Positions 45,881 to 58,420 of a stretch of 64,000 bases of DNA are shown one piece after another (position 1 is the stretch's first letter; the number at the start of each line of letters is the position of its first letter). This stretch comes from Styela clava. Lineage: Eukaryota; Chordata; Ascidiacea; Stolidobranchia; Styelidae. The stretch is from assembly GCF_964204865.1 (NCBI RefSeq), contig NC_135258.1, positions 7,741,001 through 7,805,000 of the forward strand. Direction: 5' to 3'. A model generated the notes under the pieces. The model made no database searches. It was not told the origin of the DNA and worked only from the letters and a program-made list of their open reading frames with translations. The position numbers and the translations under genes were made by a program.

Positions 45881-47190
45881 TATAAACTTCCTGTTTCCAG
45901 GGATTTTTTTCTTTTCCCTCTCTTGTATTTTGTTGTAATTTCCTTTATAAATACACCTAAATACTTGTTTTCCGCTCTTTCCGCCATAATCTTAGTCTTA
46001 CCGTCTTTCTGTTCTTTCCGCTTCTTCTCGCTTATCCCACCATTTTGAATACTTCCGTATTTTGTTGTCACTTATACTTATGCCACAAAATACTTATTTT
46101 TCCCCTTTTCCGCGATATTCTTAGTCTTCTCGCCTTTTCCGCTCTTCCCGCAATTTTCAATACTTCAGTATTTTGTTGTAATTATTTATATAAAAACACC
46201 CAAATACTCTTCCGTTCTATTCGCTATATTCTTAGTCTTCCCGCCTTTCTCGTATTTTCCGCTCTTTCCGCCATTTTTCAGTACTTCAGTATTTTGTTGC
46301 AATTTCCTGTATAAAACACTTACATACTTATTTTCCATTTTCTCCGCGATATTCCTACTCTATCGCCATTTTTCAATACTTCAATATTTTGTTGCAATGT
46401 TCAGCTCATAAACAGCTCAAAATAAACTTTCTGTTTTTCCCGCGATTTTTTTACTCTTCCCGCCTTTTCCGGTCTTGCTGACATTATCTTACAATTTCCT
46501 ATATAAAACACCTAAATACTCATTTTCATCTTTTTCCGCGATATTCTTACACTCCCCGCCTTTTCCCGCTTTTCCCGTCATTTCTCAAAACCGCCCCATT
46601 GTATTGCTACTATCTATATAGAACACCTAAATACATATTTTTCATTTTGTCCTCGATGTTTTTACGTTTCCGAATCTTCCCGCCGTTTCCTAATACTTTC
46701 GCTTTTTATTGCAATTACTGTTGTTCCCGTCATCGCCGCTTATTTAGGAAAATTTCCCTTATACCCAACGGATATTTAGTGAAATTTCCCGTAGTTCCCA
46801 CTTTTGAATAAAATGTACATACACATCTAAGTGTATATTTCCCGTTGCTCTCGCCTTTTAGTGTAATTTCCCTACATTTACTCTAAAATGTGTATTTCCA
46901 CTATCTTGGAGCGATTTACCGCCATTCCCGCAATTTTGTAACATTTCCCCCGCTTACTAGTAAAATTTACCGTTTCCCGCATTTTAGGGCTCTAAAACGC
47001 GGGAAACGGAAATGACGGAAAGTTCATTAAAAAGCTGGAACTGCGGGAACGACGAGAAATAGTCATTTTCAAATTGCGGGAACTACGGTAAATTTTACAA
47101 AAAGCGGGAATGACAGGAAGTCGTTTCCACAGTTCCAGCATTTTAGTGCATTTCTCGTCCTGTTTCCAGCATTTTAGATTTGCCCCTGGG
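45880..47190. repeat. Degenerate GCGGGAA-type repeat block, right
   Basis: Mainly the complementary form to about 46970: tcttcccgcctttccgc, ttttgttgcaatttcc and aaacacctaaatact recur every 90-130 bp. Forward gcgggaacgacgg units follow from about 46990 to 47130. This matches the composition of 40490-41110. Non-coding. Confidence 0.78.
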
Positions 47191-48070
47191 CCAGGGATTC
47201 TTCGTATATAAAATATTGGATTTTAAAACTTCATTTTATATATCATTTTTATTTCTAGGGGGGCTTTTAAAATGAAACAACGAAATATTTGGTTTGACTT
47301 GTTGTTCAACTCGATACGTATATCCTTATTGAACTTTACTTTGTTATCGGACGTTCGCTATTTCAGTTCGCAACAGGTGGATAATTCTCACATGTTACGG
47401 AATAAAATGACGTGTTCGATTGCAGAAGGAAATTTGATTCCTTTCAGGAAAAATAACGTTGAACGCAGTATTTATAGTTGGTGAAAAACAATTAGTGACA
47501 AACAACACTTCTTTGCTCAATGTTAGTTTGATGTAGAGCTAAAGGTAAAAAGTCGAGACAGCTTAGAAACTCAGATTTCAATCTCAACGTAGTTAAAGTA
47601 CATAACGGAATTGGTTGGCATTAAAATTAACCTATTGACTGCTGTTGGCTAATTTTAGCAAAACCATAAGAAGAATTACAACCAAACATATATGTGTGTG
47701 AATAAAACGGTGTATGCAGGACTGTACGACTTACAATACTTACATCCCGGTTGATTGCTATTAATTGCTTTTTGTTCCGGGAATGAACAGGGAAGGCGAT
47801 CCTCGAAAAAACATCCATTTCGCTTGCTGAAATCACTAATTAGTGTTTAGCAAAATATTCTATACTAGACTTGGAGTGCTTTAGTATAAACTTATATGGA
47901 GGTTAAATGCTTGTTAACAGCTTTCAATAATGTTTTACGGTAATAAGGTTCAGATTCTTCAGGAATATACCAAGATTCATTTCTGCAACATTTATCGGCG
48001 TTTCCCACCTTGAGCAAAATTCTAGAGCTAGTTTATTTAGGGGAGTAATTATTAATTGTGAATCGCGTTC
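47191..48070. other. Intergenic, L2 5' flank
   Basis: No gene seen. Presumably contains the L2 promoter; no TATA box assigned. Confidence 0.4.
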
Positions 48071-48115
48071 TCATTTTCAGTCAGATACCTAGACTCCTGG
48101 TAGTTACGAAACAAC
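48071..48115 (+). promoter_or_regulatory. Splice acceptor just upstream of the L2 start codon
   Basis: tcattttcag (48071-48080) precedes a 35-nt leader and the ATG at 48116. It mirrors the arrangement in L1 (see 27156-27200), and the leaders are alignable. Confidence 0.5.
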
Positions 48116-51100
48116 ATGACGTTCTTCAAAATGAGCATCCTATTTTTTATGGTTTCGTACGCAAATGCAGGTTTGTTATACGTTATTGTTCAGGTCAGGC
48201 GTGTGCAAGAAGTAATTGTGCGGCCCACGAAGTTCCAATTATTGAATGATGTGCGACCCGCAAAACAATTTTTTTAATTTAGTTTAATCTAGAACGTGCG
48301 AACTTGTGCGAGACGAACAACATATGTCATGAGATCAAAAACCAAATTTTTGTGCCCTGAACTACTAGAAAGTGAATGCAAAATGAGGCGCGGTCGGTAT
48401 TTTCATCCAGTTATTTGTATCTGGCCCTCCTGTATTAAAGGTTGCACACACCTGGTTTAGGTGACATTTACATTTACTATTTGCTTTAACATACTATTTG
48501 TTATATGTTAATATGTTATGTTCCAATATGTTTTAAAGTACAGACGCTGCAAGAGATTCAAAGAAAGAGAGACATTAATGACACTAAAAATATGTCTGAT
48601 TAGAATATGGTGTTGCCAAAACTTTTTTCATATAAATTGCCAAAGAGCGAAAACATATATAGATATATCCCATACAATAAATACACGGTCTGCTGCTAGT
48701 TTATCCGATAAAATCATTTTTGTGTACTCCCATAGTTTGTGTACCAGGTTAGGGTTAGGCCATAATTTTCCTTATTTTAGTTATATTAGTTCGGGCACTG
48801 TCTGTGTTAGCCAAGTGAGTATATTCTCTGTCCATAGGTTTCAGTCCTTATACACAACTTGATGTAAAATAGGCCAAAAAAATTAGTTACCTTCATATTG
48901 CTATTCACACTTCTGAAGCGCCCATTTTAGAGTATTCATCACATTCATTCTGCATTTTATTGCTTATCCAAATCTACTATTGTCAGAGAAGTACATCACC
49001 GCGTACGCTAGTCAACAAGGATTAACTTATTATGGAGATTTAAGATCTTGGTGCAGCGCATTGCAAGCTTGCGTATGGAAAAATCAACATTTGGGAATAA
49101 TAAACAGCGAGACGCTTAACACCGCATCAGCAGCGATTATACCAGATGGAGGGTAAGTAAAGATATTGAATTACCTTGTATTTTTATTATTGTCGAGTAG
49201 CAGAATGAAAAAGACAAAACTTGAAGCTGTCTTTTCGTAACTCAATCATGAAATTGCTGGACATAACAAAAATGAAATGGCAACTACTGTTGCTGTTACT
49301 ATTTTACATATCTGTTTCAATTCAATTTTCAGAAATGCCTGGCTTGGTGCGTCTGATATGTATACAGAAACTCATTGGTTATGGGTCGACTCCAAGCAGG
49401 TTTATGGTGGATATGAAAAATGGTGCGTAAACAACATGTTTGTACTAGAATTAGTTGAAGAAGAACTAGTTCTAAGTATCTGGTACCATGGATCGAGCCA
49501 TGGGCCTCGTTCGGAAAGCCAAAAATGGCTAGAAGTTGTAATAATAAAATGTTTCAATAAAATAATTTCCAATTTAATTTGAACGTTTATGACTATCATG
49601 GTCGCATAATTCTAGCGTAAATATTTGCATTTGTTTCGAATTATATGATTTCAACTCACGCGCGTTTACATCTAATAATAGAAAATTCCGCTTGTGCTTA
49701 TAAACGTTGTAAATATTGCGTTTAAAAATATCATATTTTGCAGTTCCATATTTCCCCGAGCTGTATTCGAATTCCAAATTGTTAAGTAAAAATTGGAAAT
49801 ATTTGGGTTTAAAAATTACCAAAAATATTAATAATTTATAGTCAGTTCTGCTTTAGCCATCAAGCATAGGAAACCAAAACTTATAAATACTTATAATATT
49901 GGATGTCCTATAATGTAGGGCTCCTGGTGAACCGAATAACGTAAATAACGAAGACTGCCTGCACGTAGGGTATCACGGAACCTATTATTGGAATGATGCA
50001 TCTTGTGATTTAAACTATGGCTACGTTTGTCAGATTGGTGAGTTGGGAATTATTGTTTCCTTCACGAAAGTAAAAAGTTTATTTTCATCCCGTAATCGCT
50101 GATTAACGTTGTAACGAATGTGACTTGTAACTATGGATTTTGATGTTATTTAACCCCTTCATATTTGGAGTATGCTGAATTCAATAAAATAGATCATTTT
50201 AGTTATTTCCTTGATTATGATTTATCGAGATAGCTAGTAGCTACAAGCCTTAGCTTAGTGTGCATAGCGTTCTTTGCATCGACGAATTGGACGAATCGGA
50301 GTGTGGACGCGCAGATCGGGCCAATCATCCCCTATAACGTAAAGCGCCTATGACGCACTGCATTTGTTACAAGCAGTTTTGTTTATAAGACTGGAGTTTG
50401 ATTAGGTTGACTATATTCAGTGACTCTAATTGTGTTTTCTGTTCTTGTGTCAACTCGATTTGGTACAAGTCTTATGTCTCCATTGCTTGGTGTTTTCTCT
50501 GTAGCAAGATTAAACTTAGATGAAGATCGACGGATTTCCTATTAGTTTCTTTCACTTTCATCTAAAGACTCCGGCCCTTGTTTTAGCAAAATTTAGCATT
50601 GGGAGTTCAACATGTAAGCAAAACATCGACTGCTCCTTTCTAATGTCAACCTATTCTGAAATCACGAGTAACTGAGGAAACGGTCGATACCCAATTGTTT
50701 GTAAATGATATGGCGTTACGCCCGATCGCATCCATCATTTGTTGGCCAGTGGCGACTTTCAACAATTTTGTTGGATACTGATCATCACACGTAAATAAAT
50801 AATTTGTTCAGGAATAGCATCGATGGACAAGTTTTAATATTCGTTTTATATTTTTTTCATTCATTTTATAGGGACAGTCAGAGAAGTTTCAGCCATGTAT
50901 GCAGTGCTGTCTTTCAGTGACACCATCCCCACCTACAATAGTCGAACATCATTTTGGAACGCAAAGAAAGCCTGTGAAAATAAAGGAATGAGACTTGCTC
51001 ACGTTGAAATCGAAAAAGAATTTGAAATTCTACAATCAAAACTTCCAAGGTTTTTGCTTTATTGTTATGGGATGAAATGATTAGATAGAATCCTATCATT

Positions 51101-53584
51101 AATATACTCTCGATAAAACAAAGTATATTCGACTTAGTCTGCTTTAGCCCTAAAACTTAATGTTTGTAGATATTTTGAATCAAGGAGGGCAGATTTACAT
51201 TGAAAATATGCCTCATTTTTATACAGTAAATCTAACGAAAAATACTGGATTGGAACTAAACACGAAAAATGCGTTGGAATGAGTCGCGATCATCTGGAGT
51301 TCACGGAATGCACAAGCACTTCCCTTCCATACATCTGCGAAGTCGGTGAGTATTAGTTCAAAATTTGGAGTGTCACAAAATAAATTTATTAGTAATCGAT
51401 ATAATTTTTTTTACTTTTCTCCCATACTGAAAATACACTTTGCATGAACAATATCAAGAAAACAAAAACGAAAAAATGGTATTTTAGGGTTAGGGAGCTA
51501 TGAAAACCAATACTGGTTAACAAGCAGCGACACCCGCGATTAGGGTTAACAATAATTGATAAAGGAGAAAAAAAAGTTTACAGCAAAGAGAACAAACCCG
51601 TAACATACAAAAATACGATTGCCAGCGCCCTCAATTGGTACAAATCCGTATATATTAAACACCAATCCGATTGAATCATTTAGTCAGTTATTAATGAATA
51701 CAGATACTTTTCGACAACAATATTTGATAATTTCTTAGGCTTGACTAGCAGATAAGATTTTGTAGCAGACTGAGTATGTATCTCACAATGAGTCGTAAAT
51801 TGAAGTCGTAAAGAATGAGAGTGACTAAATAAAGCCCAAGACCCGTATAAACAAAAATATACCTGTGAGGTTGCTCTTGTCTCCGGCGACTAGAAATTTT
51901 AGTAGAGCGTGACCCATGGGACACACGGAAAGTTTTTGTTCAATACAGGCAAACTGCGACCCATAAACAAATATTTAGAGCCCCATGAGCGACTTAAACA
52001 AAGTTGCTCATAAACTTATTATTTTCTGCGCACGGATATACGTCCTAACTAAAACTGCTGTACGGAGTTTGTTTTGTAGCCGAACTGATAATTATAATTG
52101 ATACACAAATAGAAATCGCAGGTGCAAAGTTCAATGTATTGATTTTTATAGGCGGCATTTGATATAGCGCGCACGTGGCCGGAAATGTGTATATTTGGCC
52201 CAGTAGTACATCGATTTTGCCGATCACTGTGGTAATATTAGACTTTAGTGGGACATTAACTTTAGGACTTTAACTATTAGACTTTAGGCGCCAACGAAAA
52301 TTCAGAATTTAATTGGTAGTTTATAATAAAAGATCGCATAATGGTAACGAATGATTATTCAATATTAAGAGTGGTTTATGGTGAACAAGACAAAAATGAA
52401 AGCATTTGATCTTAGGTTTCGACAACGTTTTAAACAGGGCTGGGCATTTTCCAATACCTTGTGATTAGAGAATCGAATTATTTTTTCGAATCGAATTGAA
52501 TCTGGAATACTTGAAAATATATAATTGAAAGCGACTTTATTATGGTAATTAGTCCTCTCAATAAATTAATTACTGAAGACATAGAACAAATCACTCCGAT
52601 AGATTACTGAGCGTTCACACAGAATGACAAACACGTTTTATCAATAACTCACTACAGAAAATAGTCATATGTTACAATTTCTTAGAAAAAATATGACTTC
52701 AATGTAAAAAAAATTGGGGAAATCATCTCGACCATTAGCGGAAAAATACAAACAAGATGGAGCCGATTCGAAATTTAGCTTTGAACCGATTCGAATAATT
52801 TACTATTCGATTCGAATATTCGATTCAAATTGCCCAGCCCTAGTTTTAAATCAAGCAATTTTAAAAATCCTATATTTTTTTTATAGTTTCTCCATATAGC
52901 GTGGAAGTCTCTAACGAATCTCCCAAAATACACGAAAACGACGACCTTCAAATCGGTTGCACGGCGAAGGGTTTTCCTCTTCCTGACGTATTCTGGTACA
53001 AAGATGGCGAACGAATCACAGAGCAAACCAACCAGAATGTGCATCAGTCAATCGGTTCTGCGAGTGCAACCCTTAAAATTGACAGAGCACAGATGGGCGA
53101 TGCAGGGCAATACAGATGCTATGCTACTAATACCGCAATCGACTTTGAGTTGAGAGTTTTTGGATTCCTCTATATGGAAGGTATTAGTGAATAATATAAC
53201 AAGTTAAGCTGACCAATTGATTCGAATTAGAAACTAGGTCGAAACTTTGTAAATTAGTTGTAAAATATTTGAAACCTCACCAGGATATCAAGCCTACGTG
53301 CACTGCATATTTATATTGCATACAACTCCATAACTAGTTGCGTGTCTTAAAAACGTAACATTTTTTAATGAGCTGGAATTTCAAATGGATTCGATTCTTC
53401 GATAAAGTTTTGACTGATGGTAGTTTTCATACACATTCCTAAAATACCTAGGACAATTTTTCAGTACTTGGATATTTGAATAAAATAGATTTAAGCTCAT
53501 AGATCTTAATATGTTGAAATGTTTTCAGTATACCCCGAGGGAAGTGAGATACCCCAGGAAAAAGAAAAACCCAAATTTTGGTAG
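48116..53584 (+). CDS. Lectin-Ig gene L2: secreted protein, two CTLDs plus Ig domain, 358 aa
   Basis: Eight exons: 48116-48170, 48987-49152, 49333-49422, 49919-50037, 50872-51049, 51227-51345, 52887-53180, 53529-53584 (TAG); 1077 bp in frame. Exons 1-7 equal L1 in length and phase. Order: signal peptide (MTFFKMSILFFMVSYANA), CTLD with WLGASD, EPN and YWND motifs, a second CTLD-like unit without EPN/WND (WIGTKHEKC ... YICEV), an I-set Ig domain (FWYKDGERI, DAGQYRCYA), then a short tail. Predicted to be a secreted Ca2+-dependent lectin. The last exon ends in TAG where L1 reads CAG, so the tail is about ten residues shorter; L3 has the same TAG. No defect seen. It lies in the left arm of a large inverted duplication whose right arm carries L3. 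Confidence 0.92.
48724..48920 (-). repeat. Dispersed repeat R3b copy in L2 intron 1
   Basis: Contains gtaccaggttagggttaggcc, gcactgtctgtgttagccaag, acacaacttgatgtaaaatagg and aattagttacc, the reverse complement of the AKR B intron copies. The ttagggttagg here is part of the element and is not telomeric DNA. Confidence 0.65.
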
Positions 53585-53999
53585 AGACTTGAAAATCATG
53601 ATATTTAATTGTAAGTATTAAATATTATTGGACACAAAGTGAATGCACCATGCACACTATGCACCATTTTGTTACTAAAAGAAGCGTTTTTACAATTTAT
53701 TTTTCAAATACTTCGATCGAGATTGTTATTTCACTCAAAACTGTTGCTATTTTTGAAATTTAGGAAAGTACCACGTTTTGATATTTGGGGGGCAGACTAA
53801 AATTTTGCGTGTTCATTTTCACGATAAGCAAGTTTTCCTTTTTTTGTTCGGTTTCCCAATTTTTGCTATATTATCTATATCACGAAAGTTCTGTTTTATA
53901 AATTAATTGAACGTGAATTTGTCATTTTTTCCCCACATACATCTGACCAATTCATCCTCCCCCCTCCATCTCTATCAACTTCATCATCGTTAGAAACTC

Positions 54000-54310
54000 A
54001 CATAAAAACACGAAGACCAAAATGAAGTAGTATTGGTATAGTTGACTACCGGTACGGCATTGTTCGCAACTCGGTGAACAAGTGCAGAATTTGTCATGAC
54101 GTCATCGCATACAAAAGCGAACCCCATGAAGCCCACAGAAATGTTTGGAATAAATAAAAGTAATTGCATTCTAGCGAGAAATACAATCTTTAACCGCGAA
54201 AATTTTCGAAGAAATTTGCCCGGTAGTTATTGAAAAAGGAATTTTTTTCTTAACAATATAGAAAAAAAAAACACCCATAGGAACAATATCATAATGACAA
54301 GACAATCCAT
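54000..54310 (-). repeat. Dispersed repeat R2 copy in the left arm
   Basis: acacgaagaccaaaatgaagtag, gtcatgacgtcatcg and taaaagtaattgcattctagcg blocks. Its mirror partner is the R2 copy at 59840-60260. Confidence 0.6.
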
Positions 54311-54648
54311 ATTTACATTCCGTGTTCAACAAGAAAGCAATGACCATAAATATGGCCGCGAAGGCTGAAGCGTTTAACTTTGGATAAAATATCATCCTAT
54401 TTTAAACGATAACACGATCATTTATTATTTATATGGCTGGCTACTAATTTATTCAGTGAGACATTTTAATACTTAACATTTTTGATCCTGCCATATTAAT
54501 TGTAATAAATAAAATACGCCGTAGAGAAAAGAGGTCAATAGACTTCGAAATACTTATGTTAGTATAGAGTAGGCTATCACCTTATTTTAGTTGATGACTT
54601 ATACCTTCACTGTCCAGAAGACACCAAATATGGGTAATTAATCCCGAA

Positions 54649-54845
54649 TTATGTGAACCAAGATGGCGGACACCGGAACGTAGTATGTGTAGTATACCAG
54701 GTTAGGGTTAGGCCATAATTCCAGGTACAAGTACTACGGGAGCCCCGAACTGGTAATAGAACTACAAAAGGAAATTTAGAATAAAATGATGGCCTAACCC
54801 TAACCTGGTACACATACTACGTTCCGGTGTCCGGTGTCGGGTTAC
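54649..54845. repeat. Foldback element, family R3a
   Basis: gaaccaagatggcggacaccgg on the left, then accaggttagggttaggcc. The right half has cctaaccctaacctggtac and ccggtgtccgg. The right end is truncated relative to the 30451 copy. I see no partner at the mirror position in the right arm, so it inserted after the inverted duplication. Confidence 0.72.
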
Positions 54846-55498
54846 AACAAAAATAATTATTACGCGTAAAAGCGATTACTTTCCTTTGCAACAACCACAG
54901 TATAGCGCAACGACGCACGAGTGCATTTGTACTTTTGTAATTCACCTCACAGATAAAATATCGTAATTGAAATCTCCGTGTTTATTTCTACACCTAATTG
55001 TCTTTCCAAAGTAGCTCCATTAATCAATCCTGAATAAACTTTAGGCAGCTTGAAGTAAACCCTTCTCATTCTATTTTCTTTTTTCAGAACGACTAATTCA
55101 AGTATGACAACATAATATCTATGGAGTAATTCTATGAATTTGGTGTGTTCAATAAATAATTCCAACCCGTGTTGGTGGTTATGGAGTGATACATGATACA
55201 ATAAAACTAACATAATTTGAATATGTCTGATGAACAACGAAAAGCTTGTGGTTTTAATTAACAGGTTTTCAACAATGCATGAGTTATGTATAACAAAAGA
55301 GCAATGCTGTCACGGAGGTTCAGTAGCATATCTGACTTACAATCAGTGATATTCATATTCTAGGAGGACCATTGTTTGGCAAAATCTCCTTTTTTTCTGT
55401 CTTCAGACAAATAATAAAAATCAATTTAGGACAAAATATCTAACACCTTCGAAATTTGGAAACACTCCTCAATCAAATAAAAAGTTGGGGGATATATT

Positions 55499-55662
55499 GG
55501 CGGAAAATGTGTTGGTTGACGCCACATATAGTCAAGTTGGTGTTATGAATATTTTTTCATGTTTCGGATAAAAATTTGAATCCAAACTTTCACCGTTCAA
55601 TAAATTTAATTAAAAAATTATGAAACCAACCTGACTACATGTGGCGCCAACACCTTTTCGCC
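55499..55662. repeat. Foldback element
   Basis: Arms ggcggaaaatgtgttggttg...cacatatagtcaagttggt (55499-55541) and accaacctgactacatgtgg...cttttcgcc (55625-55662) are imperfect inverted copies around an AT-rich loop of about 80 bp. Confidence 0.7.
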
Positions 55663-56034
55663 AGTCAGTGAAGGCAGTATGTCCCCATAGTCCAGCGGAT
55701 AAGACCTCAAATATGATAGAATTGTGCACTTTTGGATGAAAGCATGAAACTTGGCGCACATGTACAGTAGCATCTTCTGATTAATTTTGGATATGGTGCC
55801 ATCCAAGAAAATACTTCGTTGCCATCAAAACGAGGCATCATCCGTATTGCTATCCAAATGTAAGAGACATTACTTCAGGAAAGGATATTTCCAAGATAAG
55901 TAAACCGATGTGTATTTAAGAAGTAAGGAATAGGATAAAAAGTGCATTTTGACAATTGCCCTTAATAACAGAATACCTGGTTACCATGGAAACGAGGTAT
56001 CGTTATCGACCAAACACGATTATTAGTCGCACAA

Positions 56035-56110
56035 CCTGAACGATGACCGGAACACAAATACTATGTTCATGTTGTGCGCCACCTTGGTGTACATACTTCT
56101 GGAGATCCCC
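56035..56110. repeat. Half of an R3a foldback element
   Basis: tactatgttcatgttgtgcgccaccttggtgtacatacttctgg matches the right half of the 23430-23545 element. Confidence 0.55.
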
Positions 56111-56119
56111 CATCCCTAC

Positions 56120-57740
56120 TATTTGATGGACATACTTTCTATGTACATGCATATTATAGTTGATCAACATGATATCCCAGCAAAACTACGCTTGGAAAAA
56201 TTACCGTGTTTTCACGCATCGACTTTGTTTATTGAATAAACAGATTGGTACTGATTTCACCTCGCTTGTTACAAACTTGGCTTTGTTTTAGAGCAATTCC
56301 TATTGCGTTCGACACGAGCTGAAGGTATTCCTGTTATTGTCATGAATCACAAATTAAGCTACATTCACTTTCGAAATGTAATTCTTTTTGTGCTCAATCA
56401 ACTTCCATTGCCAATGGTATATTTTCAACTCATAGCCACATATAGCCGATGGAAATATAAAATATATATCTCATAACTGACGGATTATTGTTATCTTGGA
56501 GCTATCATATCGTCATCATATATATTAATAAAGATAAATTCATTCTCATAACTCTGGCATGGAGTATCTCAGCCAGATAATCTGTGGAGGACGGAAAACT
56601 TGCATTACATTTCAGCTCAAACTCGGCTGAAATCATTGATTCTTGTAATATAGATCTAACGTCGGCTTATGTAAGTGCTACATAAAAAATAAATAGAAAA
56701 ACGATTGAAATAATTACATTTTCCAAAAATATATTCCACAAAGACTCCCCAATAACTAGCGGGGGCAATTTTACTATTTAGATATATACTTCAAACAAAG
56801 CACTTATAATGCATGAAATATATTGCCTAATTAAATTTGATTCTTGAAACAAACTTTTAGGTACATTCTACTCTTCCATATATTGCCGTTGGCTATCTGT
56901 ATCGTGTGAAAATAGTAAATATCTATATTGCCCTTCTAATATACAGAATTCAATTAACAACAAACAATAATACTACTTTCCTCTCGAAAATCGTGTGCAC
57001 TAAGCTCCAACAAACCTCAATATTTTCACTACATTTTATAAGACTGCAATTCTATTGAATACCAGGCAACATACTGTTTTATATCTGTCACAATATTTAT
57101 AATCGCGGTGCTCAAGAAATGTGTTTTCGACATTTATTTAACGGTAATAAATTCGGCGGATCGATATAATAAATAGCGGTTTAAGACCATAATATGTATG
57201 GAATAATATTATGTGTACAATGATTGAGATTAGATTATGGGAATCAATTTTTATGGCTTATATATTGACAGGTTGGTGGACCGAAATAAGAAAAGGGAAA
57301 TATTTTCTACTCGGCGTAGATTATCTTACCCCAGGTGTGGGAAATCACTCTCCTGAGGGGGTCCAGTTACAGATAATAGACTTAGGTAGTGGGCTATGAG
57401 GTGGAGTGAGCTTTATAACCGTATCTGCTGCCCTGATTTTAAACTCTTGTGTCGAAAATTGTTGGCGAAAGTCTTTATGTTTTGTTAAAAAAAAAAGGTC
57501 TCGTAATGTTATATTCTTCGAACACCGGAAACCCAAATTAGGCAAGCAGTTGAATATTGTCTTCATTAAATAGGTCTCTCCATTTCTTGTTAAAAAATGT
57601 CATTCGGAATCCACATTGCGTTTCCCACTCATACTGATGGATTTGTTACAATGGCTGGCAAATCACGGTAGCTGCAGAGAGAATGTTGGTCGCTCGTTAG
57701 TTTCAACGCAAATTTTTATCCATAAAAACTACATATACTG
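56120..57740. other. Centre of the inverted duplication, no gene seen
   Basis: AT-rich single-copy-looking spacer between the arms. Short frames only (for example near 57211-57399 and 57345-57566) with no recognisable domain. Confidence 0.45.
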
Positions 57741-57744
57741 TAGC

Positions 57745-57835
57745 CGTAAATTCTACAGGTACAAGTGGGCCGGATGAAATACTTCGGCAAGCTGGGTCCT
57801 GCCCGCGGGCTGTATTTTGCCCACCCTGTCTTAGT
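57745..57835. repeat. R4-like fragment
   Basis: A short stretch with gtgggccgg, tgcccgcgggctgtattttgccca, weakly resembling the terminal part of the R4 elements. Low confidence. Confidence 0.3.
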
Positions 57836-58187
57836 AGTACACCGTGGTACTTGAATCAATCGGACTTTCATCAATTGTTGGAAACGAAGTGTACATATAG
57901 ATCGTTTTGTTATCATTTTTTTATATGGATGTCACCATATCCAACATTTATCAGGGGATGCTACTGTACGTGTGTGCCAAGTTTCATGCTTGCATCCAAA
58001 AGTGCATGATTTTACCTCTTATCCGCTGGACTACCAAACTTTTCATTCTATTAGGAAGTGTTTCCAAATTTAGGGGGTGTTAGATGGCGGAGGTTTGAAT
58101 TGTCAAATTATCTCGACTACCACGTTAAAGTGCTGTTTGATTGCCTGACATCTGAATCTCTCCTTTCAAATTTCCTAGGTTAGTCTA

Positions 58188-58420
58188 CTGGACTATATCA
58201 ATGACAGGAAATTGCCATTTCTGGGACATGTGACCAGAACGGACCACCTAACAAAATATCGGTTCATTGCTACAACCCCTGACTATAGAGAATGGGGAAG
58301 ACCATTAACGAGAATGTCAGACAACGTGAAAAACATCACGGTCATTAGCTGAAGCGCAGGAGTCATTGGCGACGATTCGCATAGAGTGCCACGATTGGTC
58401 ATCGATAACCATTCTGCCAA
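58188..58420 (+). pseudogene. LINE reverse-transcriptase C-terminal relic
   Basis: Translation gives DRKLPFLGHVTRTDHLTK, then EWGRPLTRMSDNVKNIT, then in another frame EAQESLATI. This is the order of the conserved C-terminal motif of many non-LTR retrotransposon ORF2 proteins (GHV.R...L, GRP, DN...ITG.S, EA..LA). A stop (VIS then TGA) and a frame change show it is dead. No other LINE domain is visible nearby. Confidence 0.65.

Larger units (their letters stand above)
50610..55800. repeat. Left arm of a large inverted duplication (contains L2 exons 5-8)
   Basis: Exons and introns both match the reverse complement of 57880-64000. Examples: atgtaagcaaaacatcgactgc at 50610 against the last bases of the window, gaacaaacccgtaacatac near 51590 against the stretch near 62890, and exon pairs of identical length. 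The match extends beyond the genes (54930-55250 against 59120-59340; 55690-55760 against about 57960-58030). The arm probably begins further left than 50610, but the partner sequence is outside the window. Confidence 0.85.

Noticed and set aside
48740-48765. ttagggttagg, telomere-like sequence (also in other R3 copies)
   Set aside because: Only two units, always at the same place within the R3 repeats; no telomeric array.
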